Shown: positions 53,320-61,492 of the stretch, piece after piece
How positions within the stretch are numbered: the first letter of the stretch is position 1
How the letters are laid out: the number at the start of each line of letters is the position of its first letter
Translations under genes and position numbers: made by a program
Source of the DNA: Mycolicibacterium frederiksbergense
Lineage (GTDB): Bacteria; Actinomycetota; Actinomycetes; Mycobacteriales; Mycobacteriaceae
Direction of reading: 5' to 3'
Length of the DNA: 64,000 nt
Assembly (NCBI RefSeq): GCF_029893345.1
Contig: NZ_JARXVE010000011.1
Location: forward strand, 145,707 to 209,706
The notes under the pieces: model-generated
What the model was told of the DNA's origin: nothing
What the model saw: the letters and a program-made list of their open reading frames with translations, nothing else
The model's database searches: none

Positions 53320-53721
53320 CTATTGCTCCCCGTCGTCACCCGCACCGTAGTTGGGGTCAGTGCAAATGCTGCCCTCACACGGCACGTTCGAGCCGTCACC
53401 GTTGGGGTTGGGCATCACCGCCCCGCCATTCTCGCGCGGATCATCGCCGGCCCCGTGATTCGGATTGGTGCAGATCGTGCCCTCACACGGCACCTCTGAG
53501 CCATCACCATTGGGGTTGGGCATCATCGGCTGAGTGGACGTACCAGGGGCAGCCGGTGCCGGCGTGGCGCCCGGCGAGCTGATCGGGGCAGGGCTGCTGG
53601 ACGACGTCGCCGGGACAGAGCTGGTGGACGGGGCCTGGTCGGTGGACGCGCTACTGCATGCGGCGGCACTACAGACCGCCAGGGCCGCTGCGACCGTGCC
53701 CATACTTTGCACGAACTTCAT
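53320..53721 (-). CDS. Lipoprotein with two NPNGDG (Excalibur-like) repeats
   Basis: 133 aa from the ATG at 53721. A signal peptide with lipobox-like CSAAAC (Cys22) precedes a Ser/Thr/Pro-rich linker. The C-terminal half consists of two 28-residue repeats (67-94 and 103-130) of the form MPNPNGDGS.VPCEG.ICT.PN followed by .GAGDD. The NPNGDG loop plus the downstream Cys-Glu resembles the Ca2+-binding Excalibur motif but with longer spacing. Probably anchored outside the membrane; function unknown. Confidence 0.75.
   Translation of the reverse strand: MKFVQSMGTVAAALAVCSAAACSSASTDQAPSTSSVPATSSSSPAPISSPGATPAPAAPGTSTQPMMPNPNGDGSEVPCEGTICTNPNHGAGDDPRENGGAVMPNPNGDGSNVPCEGSICTDPNYGAGDDGEQ
53332..53523. 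repeat. Two 84-bp direct repeats inside the lipoprotein gene
   Basis: Units at 53332-53415 and 53440-53523, period 108 bp, encode the two NPNGDG modules; most differences are conservative at the protein level. Confidence 0.7.
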
Positions 53722-54073
53722 GGCCGGGACGCTATCAGCAAACCGTTGACCGCACTGAGATTTGCGGGCCGCTCCCTCATACGCGGCACAGAGAACCACT
53801 TGGAATGTGAACCGCGCAGCACAATTCACGCCGGAACTGACTTCCGATTCCACGAACGGTTCCGCGTACGGCAATCCGAGTAGCAACCGAGCCGCAGGAC
53901 GACTTGGCCGGCAACATTCCCGAAAGCGGCATTTTCGGCAGACGCGTTACCGGCGGTCCACAAGCGTTGCCCCACAAGGTGTTTAGTCCGATCTCGTGAG
54001 CCGCGACGGCCAGATGATCAGTCCCTACCGGGCATATACATCACGGGATGGACGGTGTAATACGCTCATAACC
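53722..54073. other. 352-bp divergent promoter region without a gene
   Basis: It separates the lipoprotein gene (minus) from the kinase gene (plus). A short hairpin CCGAAA/TTTCGG sits at 53920-53938. Near the right end TACGCT (54061-54066) is a plausible -10 box for a leaderless GTG at 54074. I see no TPP riboswitch despite the ThiD-like product. Confidence 0.5.
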
Positions 54074-54877
54074 GTGGTCGACCTCTCGTACGTCATCGCC
54101 GGATCCGAAGCCACCGGCGGTGCCGGCCTACAAGCGGACCTGCGCACCTTTCAAGCACTAGGCACCTACGGCGTGGGCACCGTGACGTGCATCGTGTCGT
54201 TCGACCCCAAGGCGAACTGGACGCACCGATTCGTGCCTGTTGAGCCGCAGGTGATCGCCGATCAGATCGAAGCGGCAACGTCGGCTTACGACCTCGATGT
54301 CGTCAAGATCGGCATGCTGGGCACCCCCACCACGATCGACGTCGTCGCAGCGGCCCTCGCACGCCAGCCATGGCGACACATCGTCGTCGACCCGGTACTG
54401 ATCTGCAAAGGCCAGGAGCCCGGCGCCGCCCTCGACACCGACACCGCACTGCGGCGACAGATCCTGCCGCTGGCGACGGTGGTCACGCCGAATCTGTTCG
54501 AGGCACGCACCCTCGCCGGAATGGATGCCATCTCCTCGATCGATGATCTCGTCGAAGCTGCACGGCGCATTGCCGACCTCGGACCCGCTTACGTCCTCGT
54601 GAAAGGCGGCGTCGAGTTTCCCGGCGACGACGCCATCGACGTCATCTTCGACGGCAACCAGGCCGAGATCCTGCGCGCGCCGAAGGTCGGACGCGAACGC
54701 GTCGCCGGGGCGGGATGCACACTCGCGGCAGCGGTCACCGCTGAACTCGCCAAGGGCGCCGATGTCCTGGACGCGGTTCACCTGGCCAAACAGTTCACTA
54801 CCGCCGGAATCATCGATAGGGTCGGCGGAAACGCGCCCTTCGATGCGGTGTGGCAAGGCGCGCACAAGACGCGCTAG
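54074..54877 (+). CDS. ThiD/PdxK-type hydroxymethylpyrimidine or pyridoxal kinase
   Basis: 267 aa from the GTG at 54074. PfkB/ribokinase-like fold: the start VIAGSEATGGAGLQADLRTF (substrate loop), DLDVVKIGMLGTPTTIDVVA, VVTPNLFEARTLAG, and the C-terminal anion hole VAGAGCTLAAAVTAELAKG, in which the catalytic Asp of GxGD-type kinases appears as Cys (G-A-G-C), the Cys form found in PdxK/ThiD-like kinases. It phosphorylates HMP or a B6 vitamer. No other thiamine genes are nearby. Confidence 0.85.
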   Translation: MVDLSYVIAGSEATGGAGLQADLRTFQALGTYGVGTVTCIVSFDPKANWTHRFVPVEPQVIADQIEAATSAYDLDVVKIGMLGTPTTIDVVAAALARQPWRHIVVDPVLICKGQEPGAALDTDTALRRQILPLATVVTPNLFEARTLAGMDAISSIDDLVEAARRIADLGPAYVLVKGGVEFPGDDAIDVIFDGNQAEILRAPKVGRERVAGAGCTLAAAVTAELAKGADVLDAVHLAKQFTTAGIIDRVGGNAPFDAVWQGAHKTR

Positions 54878-54910
54878 CGTGCCCCTGGAGGACGCTAGAA
54901 AGGCAACGAC

Positions 54911-55708
54911 ATGCCCACTTCGAACGGCACCTCCACCTACAGCCATCCGCGCTCACTCGACGGCCACGTCGCGATCGTCACCGGAGCCGCCCGCGGCGTC
55001 GGCAAGGGCATCGCCACCGCACTACTGTCGCGCGGGGCGCGGGTGCTCGTGACCGACATCCTCGATGACGTATTGGCTGACACCACAACGGAATTCGCCA
55101 ACAATGGGTTCGACGTCGCGTCCGTGGTGGCCGACCTGCGCGACCCCGACAGCGCACAGCGCATCGTCGACGCGGCGCTGGCAGCATTCGGAACGGTGGA
55201 CGCACTGGTCAACAATGCCGTCGCCAGCGCCGGGCCGATACCGTTTGTCGACATCAGCGCCGAGGAGTACGACCTGGTGCACGACACCGGCCCGCGCGCG
55301 ACTTTCCGGCTGATGCAGGCGATTCACCCGGTCATGGCCAGCGGCGGAGGCGGGTCCATCGTCAACCTCGGCTCGGCGGCAGGCACAGTCGGTTCCGCCG
55401 CCTTCGGCGCCTACGGGAGCGCCAAGGAAGCGATTCGCGGCATGTCCAAAGTTGCCGCGCTGGAATGGGGCGTCGACGGAATCCGCGTCAACGTCGTATG
55501 TCCACTCGCCGAAACTGACGGCATGAAAGTGCTGCGCGACATGGCGCCGAAACGCTACGAACAGGTCGTCAGGAGCACCGCGCTCAAGCGAATCGGCGAC
55601 CCCGCCACCGACATCGGTGCCGTCGTCGCCTTCCTGGTCGGAGACGACTCCACTTACCTCACCGGACAGACCCTGCTGGTCGACGGTGGGGCCGGTTCAT
55701 TCCGCTGA
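54911..55708 (+). CDS. Short-chain dehydrogenase/reductase
   Basis: 265 aa. NAD(P) motif VAIVTGAARGVGKGIATALL, NNA motif DALVNNAVASAG, active-site Ser in IVNLGSAAGTVG and Tyr-x3-Lys in FGAYGSAKEAIRGMSKVAAL; the ending STYLTGQTLLVDGGAGSFR is classical. It lies 33 bp after the kinase gene and may share its transcript. Substrate unknown. Confidence 0.9.
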   Translation: MPTSNGTSTYSHPRSLDGHVAIVTGAARGVGKGIATALLSRGARVLVTDILDDVLADTTTEFANNGFDVASVVADLRDPDSAQRIVDAALAAFGTVDALVNNAVASAGPIPFVDISAEEYDLVHDTGPRATFRLMQAIHPVMASGGGGSIVNLGSAAGTVGSAAFGAYGSAKEAIRGMSKVAALEWGVDGIRVNVVCPLAETDGMKVLRDMAPKRYEQVVRSTALKRIGDPATDIGAVVAFLVGDDSTYLTGQTLLVDGGAGSFR

Positions 55709-55743
55709 CACCCCGGGAAACCGGCTGGGACATGATGGAAACC

Positions 55744-56388
55744 ATGAACGCGCGCATCGCGCTGGTGATCGGCCTACTCGCGGCGGCACTGGTGTGGGGT
55801 CCCAGTGCCGGTCGCGCGTACGCGGCCGAGGCATCGTCGGCCGGCGATGTCATCTCCATCGGCGACCCCGCAGCACCGGGCCAAATAGAACTCTATTTGG
55901 ATCCGCTATGCCCATACAGCGGGAAAATGATCCAACAACAGGGCACCGAGATCGGCAGTCGCGTCGAAGCCGGCACGCTTCACATCAACCTCCGCTTTGT
56001 CGGATTCCTCGAAAAATACTCGGCCAGTGGCACCTACGACAGTCGGGCGATCTACGCGACCTACATCGTTGCCGACCACTCTCGCTCGAGCGACGTCACC
56101 TGGCGGTTCATTCAACAGATCTATGCCGCCGACCAGCAACCGAAAGAACAAGGCCCGAGCGATCTCAGCAACGATCAGCTCGCCGATCTGGCCGGCCGCG
56201 CCGGCGCACCGCAATCGGCGCAGGACATGATCAGGTTGGGGCTACCCATCCCCTACGACGGGCACACCATCGCGGCGAACAATCTTGTGCTGCTCAGCCA
56301 GTTCCCCGAGTCTGGCGTGCCACTTGTGGCCGTCGACAACAAGGCCGTTGACACAGACTCCGATTGGCTCGATCAGCTTCCGAACTGA
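55744..56388 (+). CDS. Secreted DsbA-like thioredoxin-fold protein with a single active-site cysteine
   Basis: 214 aa from the ATG at 55744 (55732 is an alternative). Signal peptide to about residue 28 (GRAYAA). The thioredoxin-fold core has LYLDPLCPYSGKMIQQQG, i.e. C-P-Y-S in place of C-P-Y-C, and no other Cys is present in the mature protein. The cis-Pro region is SGVPLVAVDN. It cannot form the usual intramolecular disulfide, so a holdase, reductase-like or binding role is more likely than oxidation. Convergent with the M56 gene (2 bp). Confidence 0.8.
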   Translation: MNARIALVIGLLAAALVWGPSAGRAYAAEASSAGDVISIGDPAAPGQIELYLDPLCPYSGKMIQQQGTEIGSRVEAGTLHINLRFVGFLEKYSASGTYDSRAIYATYIVADHSRSSDVTWRFIQQIYAADQQPKEQGPSDLSNDQLADLAGRAGAPQSAQDMIRLGLPIPYDGHTIAANNLVLLSQFPESGVPLVAVDNKAVDTDSDWLDQLPN

Positions 56389-56390
56389 CG

Positions 56391-57326
56391 CTACTGCAGG
56401 GTGCACAACGTGAACGCGAAGGCCGGTACGACAGCAGTCCCGATGACAATCAGCAACATCACCAGGGATTGTGGGCGCCACCACATCGCTCGTCGTGGTT
56501 GCATCAGTCGAACGATCCGGTCGGCCACCGCGGTGCCTGCTGCAGCCAGCACTCCATCCGGGATGCGGTGGCGGGTGCTCAGCGTGAGGAGACTGGCCAA
56601 CAGCGGTTCACGACCGTGTTTGCGGGTGGCCGCGTCGTCGGCGCACATCTCCAGTAGTGCCGGTACAGATCTCGCCGCCTCTCGCATCAACGGCAGCCGG
56701 GGTAGCGCCGCCGCGAGTGCGCCGAGCGTCGCGATGATCTGATGGTGGCGGCCACGTAGGTGTGCCCGCTCATGGGCCAGAACCGCGGCCAGCGCTGGCG
56801 GGTTCAGCAGCTCGAGGGCAGCGGTCGTGACGACAATGGCGCGTTGCCGGCCCCCGGATACGCAATACGCGGTCGGTTGGTCGGCGGTGATGGCCACAAC
56901 GCCCTCGTGGACGGTGGGCCGGCCGATGATCCGGACAGCTTCCGTGTGTTGGCAATTGGCGCGCCGCATATTGCGCAACGTCACGATCGCGCGGCATCCG
57001 GTGCGGATCGCCACCGCGGCCGTGAGCGAAAGCAGTGCGACGACGAATGCGGTGGCAATCGTGGGCGGTAAGGTCACCGCGCTGGCGATCCCGAGTGTTT
57101 CGACACAGAACGTCGGTGCGGTGCGGGTGATCAGACTATGGGCGGTGCCCACGATGAGAATTACAAACGCCGCCACCCATGCGAGCGACGCCGTTGCGAC
57201 GGTCACCAACCAGCCTGCGACGGAAAGCCTGGGATGAATGCCGACCGTGATCGGGCTGGTCAGCACCGCCGGCGCCAACCAGCTCAAAGCCACCGCATAG
57301 ACGAGCAGAAACGTGACCGCGTTCAT
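56391..57326 (-). CDS. M56-family (BlaR1-like) membrane metalloprotease
   Basis: 311 aa. Zinc motif H185-E-x-x-H189 in VLAHERAHLRGRHHQI, with about three membrane helices before it (5-23, 37-62, 88-108) and one at the C-terminus. There is no penicillin-binding sensor domain, so this is the short type that must sense its signal through membrane regions or a partner. It is coupled (4 bp) to the blaI-type gene and would cleave or inactivate that repressor when induced. Confidence 0.88.
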   Translation of the reverse strand: MNAVTFLLVYAVALSWLAPAVLTSPITVGIHPRLSVAGWLVTVATASLAWVAAFVILIVGTAHSLITRTAPTFCVETLGIASAVTLPPTIATAFVVALLSLTAAVAIRTGCRAIVTLRNMRRANCQHTEAVRIIGRPTVHEGVVAITADQPTAYCVSGGRQRAIVVTTAALELLNPPALAAVLAHERAHLRGRHHQIIATLGALAAALPRLPLMREAARSVPALLEMCADDAATRKHGREPLLASLLTLSTRHRIPDGVLAAAGTAVADRIVRLMQPRRAMWWRPQSLVMLLIVIGTAVVPAFAFTLCTLQ

Positions 57327-57697
57327 CGTGACCGCTCCTCGGTGAATCGCTTGAGCGCCTGTTGGAGCTTCCCGGAGTCATCGTCGGCGATCTGTTCGAG
57401 GAAGAAGTTGAGGATCAGCTCGCTGTCGCCGCCAGATTCGAACACCGTGCGCATCAGCTGCGCGGAGTGCTCCTCGCGGCTCATCACCGGCCGGTAGCTG
57501 TACGCCAGACCGACCTTCTCCCGTTGCAGCCATCCTTTGCGAAACAGGTTGTCCATGGTTGACATCACCGTGGTGTAGGCGATCTGGCGCTTGGCTACGA
57601 GCTCATCGTGCACGCTGCGCACGGTGCAGGGCTCCGAACGTGACCAGAGCACCTCCATCACCACAGCTTCGAGATCACCAAATCCTTTTATTCCCAT
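57323..57697 (-). CDS. blaI: BlaI/MecI-family repressor
   Basis: 124 aa from the ATG at 57697; an in-frame ATG at 57787 that overlaps the ccdA stop would add 30 residues. The winged helix shows GFGDLEAVVMEVLWSRSEPC, then RQIAYTTVMSTMDNLFRKGW and LQREKVGLAYSYRPVMSREE, the standard BlaI pattern. It represses target promoters as a dimer until the M56 protease is activated. The likely targets here are the elements at 59427-59453 and 61223-61253. The symbol rests on family resemblance only. Confidence 0.9.
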   Translation of the reverse strand: MGIKGFGDLEAVVMEVLWSRSEPCTVRSVHDELVAKRQIAYTTVMSTMDNLFRKGWLQREKVGLAYSYRPVMSREEHSAQLMRTVFESGGDSELILNFFLEQIADDDSGKLQQALKRFTEERSR

Positions 57698-57783
57698 ACC
57701 TGTTACCGCCCGCCAAGGTGCGTCGTTCACCGTTTCTCGGTCTCGCGCATCCAACCCATGTAGCGCGATAGTAGCTGCTCTGC

Positions 57784-58680
57784 TCATTTCGTGGCACTGC
57801 TAGTTGTGGTAGCGCCGGAACTGGCATCCACCTCGGACGATTCAGCGACACGGGTGTCCGAACGAGTACGCCGCCGCCACATCCGAATTGACCGCCACAG
57901 GATGAGCGCAATCACGACACCTAGGATCACCGCAGGATCGCCGACGCCCGACGACAGTCGGCCCAGCCAAACTTGCAGGTCATACTGTGCATCGACGGTC
58001 AGCAGGCCACCGAGGCCCGCAGTGCCGTCGGTGAACAGGAAGACCCCGCCGAGAACGATGAAGATCACCCCGGTGAGCAGTGCGGTGGTGTGAGTTTCCA
58101 GCGGGCCCAGACGTACCGGCCGCCCCCGCAGCCAGGTCCGTTTGGAAAGGTTGAAGCGGTCCCACAACCAGGCGAGCAGGAACAACGGCGCGGCCATCCC
58201 GAGGGCGTAGACCGCCATCAGCAGTCCCCCGTAGGCGGGGTCGGCCCCCATCGCCGACATGGTGAGAACCGCGCCGAGCAGCGGACCCGCGCAGAAGCCG
58301 GCCAGTCCGTACACGGCGCCCAACGCGAGCACCGATAAGGTGCTGGAGATATTGATCCGGGCCGTCATCCGCTGCATGGCAGGCAGACCGAATCCCTTGC
58401 CCAGCATGGTCATCAGCCCGAACCCGATCAAGACCAGTCCACCGATCATGGTGACTTCGCTGTGATAGCGCGTGATGGCGCTACCCAGCACCCCGACGCC
58501 GGCACCCAACGGCACCAGCACCAGACAGAGACCCACCCAGAACGCCACAGTGCGACGGAGCAGGAGCTGCACCCGGTCGAAGGCGTAGGCGAAGAACGAC
58601 GGCAGCAGCAGGGCCGAACACGGGCTGAGCAGCGAGGCCAATCCCCCGAGGAACGCGCCGAATAGCCCGATTCCACTCAC
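57784..58680 (-). CDS. ccdA: CcdA/DipZ-type transmembrane thiol transporter
   Basis: 298 aa, about seven membrane helices. The paired cysteines are Cys21 (LLSPCSALLLPSFF) and Cys130 (GLAGFCAGPLLGAVLTM), the thiol-relay pair of CcdA. It carries electrons from cytosolic thioredoxin to extracytoplasmic thiol proteins. Coupled to the dsbA-type gene (4 bp) and followed by blaI. No cytochrome c maturation genes are nearby, so cell-wall or thioredoxin-type clients are more likely. Confidence 0.88.
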   Translation of the reverse strand: MSGIGLFGAFLGGLASLLSPCSALLLPSFFAYAFDRVQLLLRRTVAFWVGLCLVLVPLGAGVGVLGSAITRYHSEVTMIGGLVLIGFGLMTMLGKGFGLPAMQRMTARINISSTLSVLALGAVYGLAGFCAGPLLGAVLTMSAMGADPAYGGLLMAVYALGMAAPLFLLAWLWDRFNLSKRTWLRGRPVRLGPLETHTTALLTGVIFIVLGGVFLFTDGTAGLGGLLTVDAQYDLQVWLGRLSSGVGDPAVILGVVIALILWRSIRMWRRRTRSDTRVAESSEVDASSGATTTSSATK

Positions 58681-59402
58681 CGGTTGGCCAACGCTTGGTC
58701 GACGGCGCGCACGAACTCTTCGGTCGGCTGCGCGCCGAGAATGGGCACGTCGTTGATCAAGAAAGCCGGAGTGCTGGGAACACCGATGCTGTTGCCCTGT
58801 GCAAGATCGGCATTGATCGCAGCGTCGAAGGTGGTTCCCCGCATCCCGGCAGTGAACTTGTCAATGTCGGGTACACCGGCTTGCCTGGCGAACTCGATCA
58901 GCTCCGATTCGGGCAGATCGGGTTTCGATCGCTCGGGCGCGGCCGCGTACACGGCTCGGTTGAATTCCCAGAACCGGCCCTGTTCGGCCGCCGCGTGCCC
59001 GGCGCGTGCTGCCGCCATCGACTGCGGGCCGAAGATCGCGAAGTCGCGCCACTCAATGCGGAGCTGGCCTGCGTCAACGTAGCGCTTGACGAGTTCCGGC
59101 TCGATGTCGCGGCTGAACTTGGCACAGAACGGGCATCGATAGTCGGAGAACACCACCAACGCCACGGGTGCGTCGACATCACCCATCGCCATCGGGTCAC
59201 CTGGCTGTCGACGCTCTATCGCAGAATGACTCTTCTCGGCGCCGCCCGCTGGAGCCATCATTGACGTCCCCGCGGCAGGGGCGGCGGAGATGGCGTCGTC
59301 GCCGGAACGTGTCATCAGGTACGCGATGAGGGCAGCCGCAATGACAACAAGACCCCCGATGAAAATGAGGTCCTTGTTGACACTTTCACGCCGTCCACTC
59401 AC
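58677..59402 (-). CDS. Membrane-anchored DsbA-like thiol oxidoreductase
   Basis: 241 aa from a GTG with GGAGG upstream. N-terminal membrane anchor about 11-30, a linker rich in Ala/Ser/Gly, then the DsbA fold with active site Cys90-Pro-Phe-Cys93 in VFSDYRCPFCAKFSRDIEP and the cis-Pro segment GVPSTPAFLIND. It exchanges disulfides outside the membrane, most likely kept reduced or oxidised through the coupled CcdA. First gene of the dsbA-ccdA-blaI-M56 unit; TAACAT (59414-59419 on the complementary strand) is a candidate -10. Confidence 0.88.
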   Translation of the reverse strand: MSGRRESVNKDLIFIGGLVVIAAALIAYLMTRSGDDAISAAPAAGTSMMAPAGGAEKSHSAIERRQPGDPMAMGDVDAPVALVVFSDYRCPFCAKFSRDIEPELVKRYVDAGQLRIEWRDFAIFGPQSMAAARAGHAAAEQGRFWEFNRAVYAAAPERSKPDLPESELIEFARQAGVPDIDKFTAGMRGTTFDAAINADLAQGNSIGVPSTPAFLINDVPILGAQPTEEFVRAVDQALANR

Positions 59403-59426
59403 CTTCGACCTCCATGTTAGCCTCGT

Positions 59427-59453
59427 CTACGTATCTACGCCGTAGATACGTAG
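59427..59453. promoter_or_regulatory. 27-bp dyad CTACGTATCTAC-GCC-GTAGATACGTAG, predicted BlaI operator 1
   Basis: Perfect 12-bp arms in the divergent promoter between the dsbA-type and ldt genes. The right part, CTACGCCGTAGATACGTA (59435-59452), recurs with 2 mismatches at 61227-61244 in front of the NlpC/P60 gene. TAC/GTA-centred dyads are the kind of site bound by BlaI/MecI proteins. Confidence 0.75.
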
Positions 59454-59509
59454 TCCGTTCTACCACACCGAGTCGCCGGAACGCGGCCGACAGATGGGAG
59501 GCATTCATC

Positions 59510-60478
59510 ATGCCGATCCGTTTACCCCAAAAGCGGCCTGCACCAATCCAATCGGCACTCGGACTGGCCCTTGTGGCCACCATCACAGCCGGTGCCGCGA
59601 CGGCGCCCAAACCACTTCCACCGACAACGTCCGCGGTCGTCACGGCATCGCCCACACTGGCTACGTCCAGCAGCGACACCACGCAGACGCGAGTCAGCTT
59701 TACCGCGACATCGGGCGCCAAGCTGGTCGACGGTGGGACCTACGGCGTGGGCACCGTCATCGTGGCCAGCTTCGACGAACCAGTTACCGACCGCGCGACT
59801 GCGCAAAAGCAGCTCTCAGTCAAAACCGTTCCAGCCGTTGATGGTTCCTGGTACTGGATGGACAGCAAGCACGCCCACTGGCGACCGAAAAGCTATTACA
59901 GCCCAGGAACTCAGGTCGTTGCGACCTCGAACGCCAACGGCCAAGAGGACAGCCGGGTTTCGTTCCGCATCGGAGACTCTCACGTGTCCATCGCCGACGA
60001 CGCCACCAAGCAGATCAGCGTTTACCGCAATGGCGAGCTGGTTCGCACCATACCGACCTCCATGGGCATGGGTGGCTCGGAAAACGTTGCGGGCAAAACC
60101 ATCTCGTTCTGGACGCAGCCCGGCGTCTACACGGTGATGGACAAGGCCAAATCCGTCGTGATGGACTCCTCCACCTATGGGCTGCCCATCGAGTCGCAGC
60201 TGGGCTACAAGCTGACGGTCAACAATGCGGTCCGACTCAGCAACAACGGGATCTACGTCCATCAACTCGATAGCACGGTCTGGGCCCAAGGCAACACCAA
60301 CACGTCGCATGGATGCCTGAATGTCAGCGCGGACCACGGACGATGGTTCTACGAATTCTCCCAGCCCGGAGACGTATTCGAGGTACGCAATACCGGCGGT
60401 GACCCACTGCCCATCTGGCAGAACGGTGACTGGAGTGTGCCGTGGGATCAGTGGCTCAAGGGCAGCGCCCTGCGCTAA
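59510..60478 (+). CDS. L,D-transpeptidase (YkuD domain)
   Basis: 322 aa from the ATG at 59510 (GGGAGG 8 bp upstream). Signal/anchor region about 10-32, one immunoglobulin-like domain (about 58-155) and the YkuD catalytic domain with His251 and the motif SHGCLNVS (catalytic Cys269). It forms 3-3 cross-links in peptidoglycan and is insensitive to many penicillins. It is shorter than Ldt proteins with two Ig-like domains. It is divergent from dsbA-ccdA-blaI-M56 across the dyad at 59427-59453, which suggests BlaI control. Confidence 0.92.
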   Translation: MPIRLPQKRPAPIQSALGLALVATITAGAATAPKPLPPTTSAVVTASPTLATSSSDTTQTRVSFTATSGAKLVDGGTYGVGTVIVASFDEPVTDRATAQKQLSVKTVPAVDGSWYWMDSKHAHWRPKSYYSPGTQVVATSNANGQEDSRVSFRIGDSHVSIADDATKQISVYRNGELVRTIPTSMGMGGSENVAGKTISFWTQPGVYTVMDKAKSVVMDSSTYGLPIESQLGYKLTVNNAVRLSNNGIYVHQLDSTVWAQGNTNTSHGCLNVSADHGRWFYEFSQPGDVFEVRNTGGDPLPIWQNGDWSVPWDQWLKGSALR

Positions 60479-60515
60479 TCCCGCCGACGCGGCGTACCTC
60501 CGGCGCATCGCTCGA

Positions 60516-61196
60516 TCAGGTCTCGATGATGCGGGTGACGTAGGGCGTCATCCCCGCGAGGCGCACGGGCGAAACCCTCACCGGCACACCGGTCTGCTGG
60601 GCTTCAACCATCTGACCATTGCCGAGATAGAGCGCCTCGTGCTGGCTGCCGCCCGGGCCCCAGAACAGGAGGTCGCCGCGCCTGGCTGCGGACGGAGCGA
60701 CATGCCGGCCCGCGGTGTACTGATCGCCGGACCATCGCGGGAGCAGGACTCCAACACCGGCGAACGCGAAACGGGTCAATCCGGAGCAGTCAAAGCCAAC
60801 GGTGCCGGCGCCGGAGTCGACTCCGGTAGTCGGTCCAGTCAGGCTGCCACCGCCCCAGGAGTACGGGACACCGATTTGACTGCCCGCCCGCCGGATCACG
60901 TATTCGATCGCCTGCGGGCCGCGAACCCGGCCGGCGCGCGGCGCCGAGGTGTCCAAAATACCCAGGCTGCCAAGGAATTTGCGGCCAAGGTCGATCGTGG
61001 TTTCGGTGGCGACCCGGGTCGCCTGCAGCGACGCGTTGGCCATCGCCACCGGATCGCCGGGCGCCCCCGCGCTGACCAGCTGGGGCAATGTCGGATCCCA
61101 TTGCCCAGGGTCGGCCTTTGCGCCCCAAGGAGATACACCGATCGCCGTGGTGAGCATGGTGAGACATGCGATGCTGATTGCTTCTCGGCGACGCAA
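60516..61196 (-). CDS. NlpC/P60 family protein, RipD-like
   Basis: 226 aa from a TTG with GGAGG 7 bp upstream. Signal peptide to about residue 28. The NlpC/P60 domain (about 92-226) has Cys137 in GFDCSGLTRF and His186 in GSQHEALYLG; the Glu after His is unusual where most members have Val. The third polar residue cannot be placed with certainty. It resembles RipD of M. tuberculosis, which binds but may not cut peptidoglycan. The promoter carries the second copy of the dyad-derived element. Confidence 0.88.
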   Translation of the reverse strand: MRRREAISIACLTMLTTAIGVSPWGAKADPGQWDPTLPQLVSAGAPGDPVAMANASLQATRVATETTIDLGRKFLGSLGILDTSAPRAGRVRGPQAIEYVIRRAGSQIGVPYSWGGGSLTGPTTGVDSGAGTVGFDCSGLTRFAFAGVGVLLPRWSGDQYTAGRHVAPSAARRGDLLFWGPGGSQHEALYLGNGQMVEAQQTGVPVRVSPVRLAGMTPYVTRIIET

Positions 61197-61219
61197 GACT
61201 GACCTCCACGGGTGCCAAC

Positions 61220-61253
61220 ACTCTAACTACGCAATAGATACGTACGTAGTTAG
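61220..61253. promoter_or_regulatory. Predicted BlaI operator 2 and -10 of the NlpC/P60 gene
   Basis: Arms CTAACTACG (61223-61231) and CGTAGTTAG (61245-61253) flank a 13-bp centre; within them CTACGCAATAGATACGTA (61227-61244) matches 16 of 18 bases of operator 1. On the minus strand TAGAGT (61225-61220) is a -10 candidate, so the dyad overlaps the promoter. Confidence 0.7.
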
Positions 61254-61492
61254 AACGTAGGTGGCGATTGCATCTACACCCGCAACAAAAGCGTCACGTC
61301 TTGATAACTCGCCGCACCGCTACCGGATGGCTGCTACCGAAGAAGGATTCAGCAGCGCTGGGTGCACGAATGACACGCACTGCAATCCAACTTTGTTCAT
61401 TAGGGCGTCGGTTACAGCCTGCGCGACCGCCACCCATTCTTTTCTCCAAAAGGTCAAACCCGAATTGGGTCAGTTGCAAGTCGGGCCGCGAG

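Noticed and set aside
53722..54073. Possible TPP riboswitch before the ThiD/PdxK-like gene
   Set aside because: None of the conserved TPP-aptamer segments (such as CUGAGA) was seen in the expected arrangement, and the gene appears leaderless.
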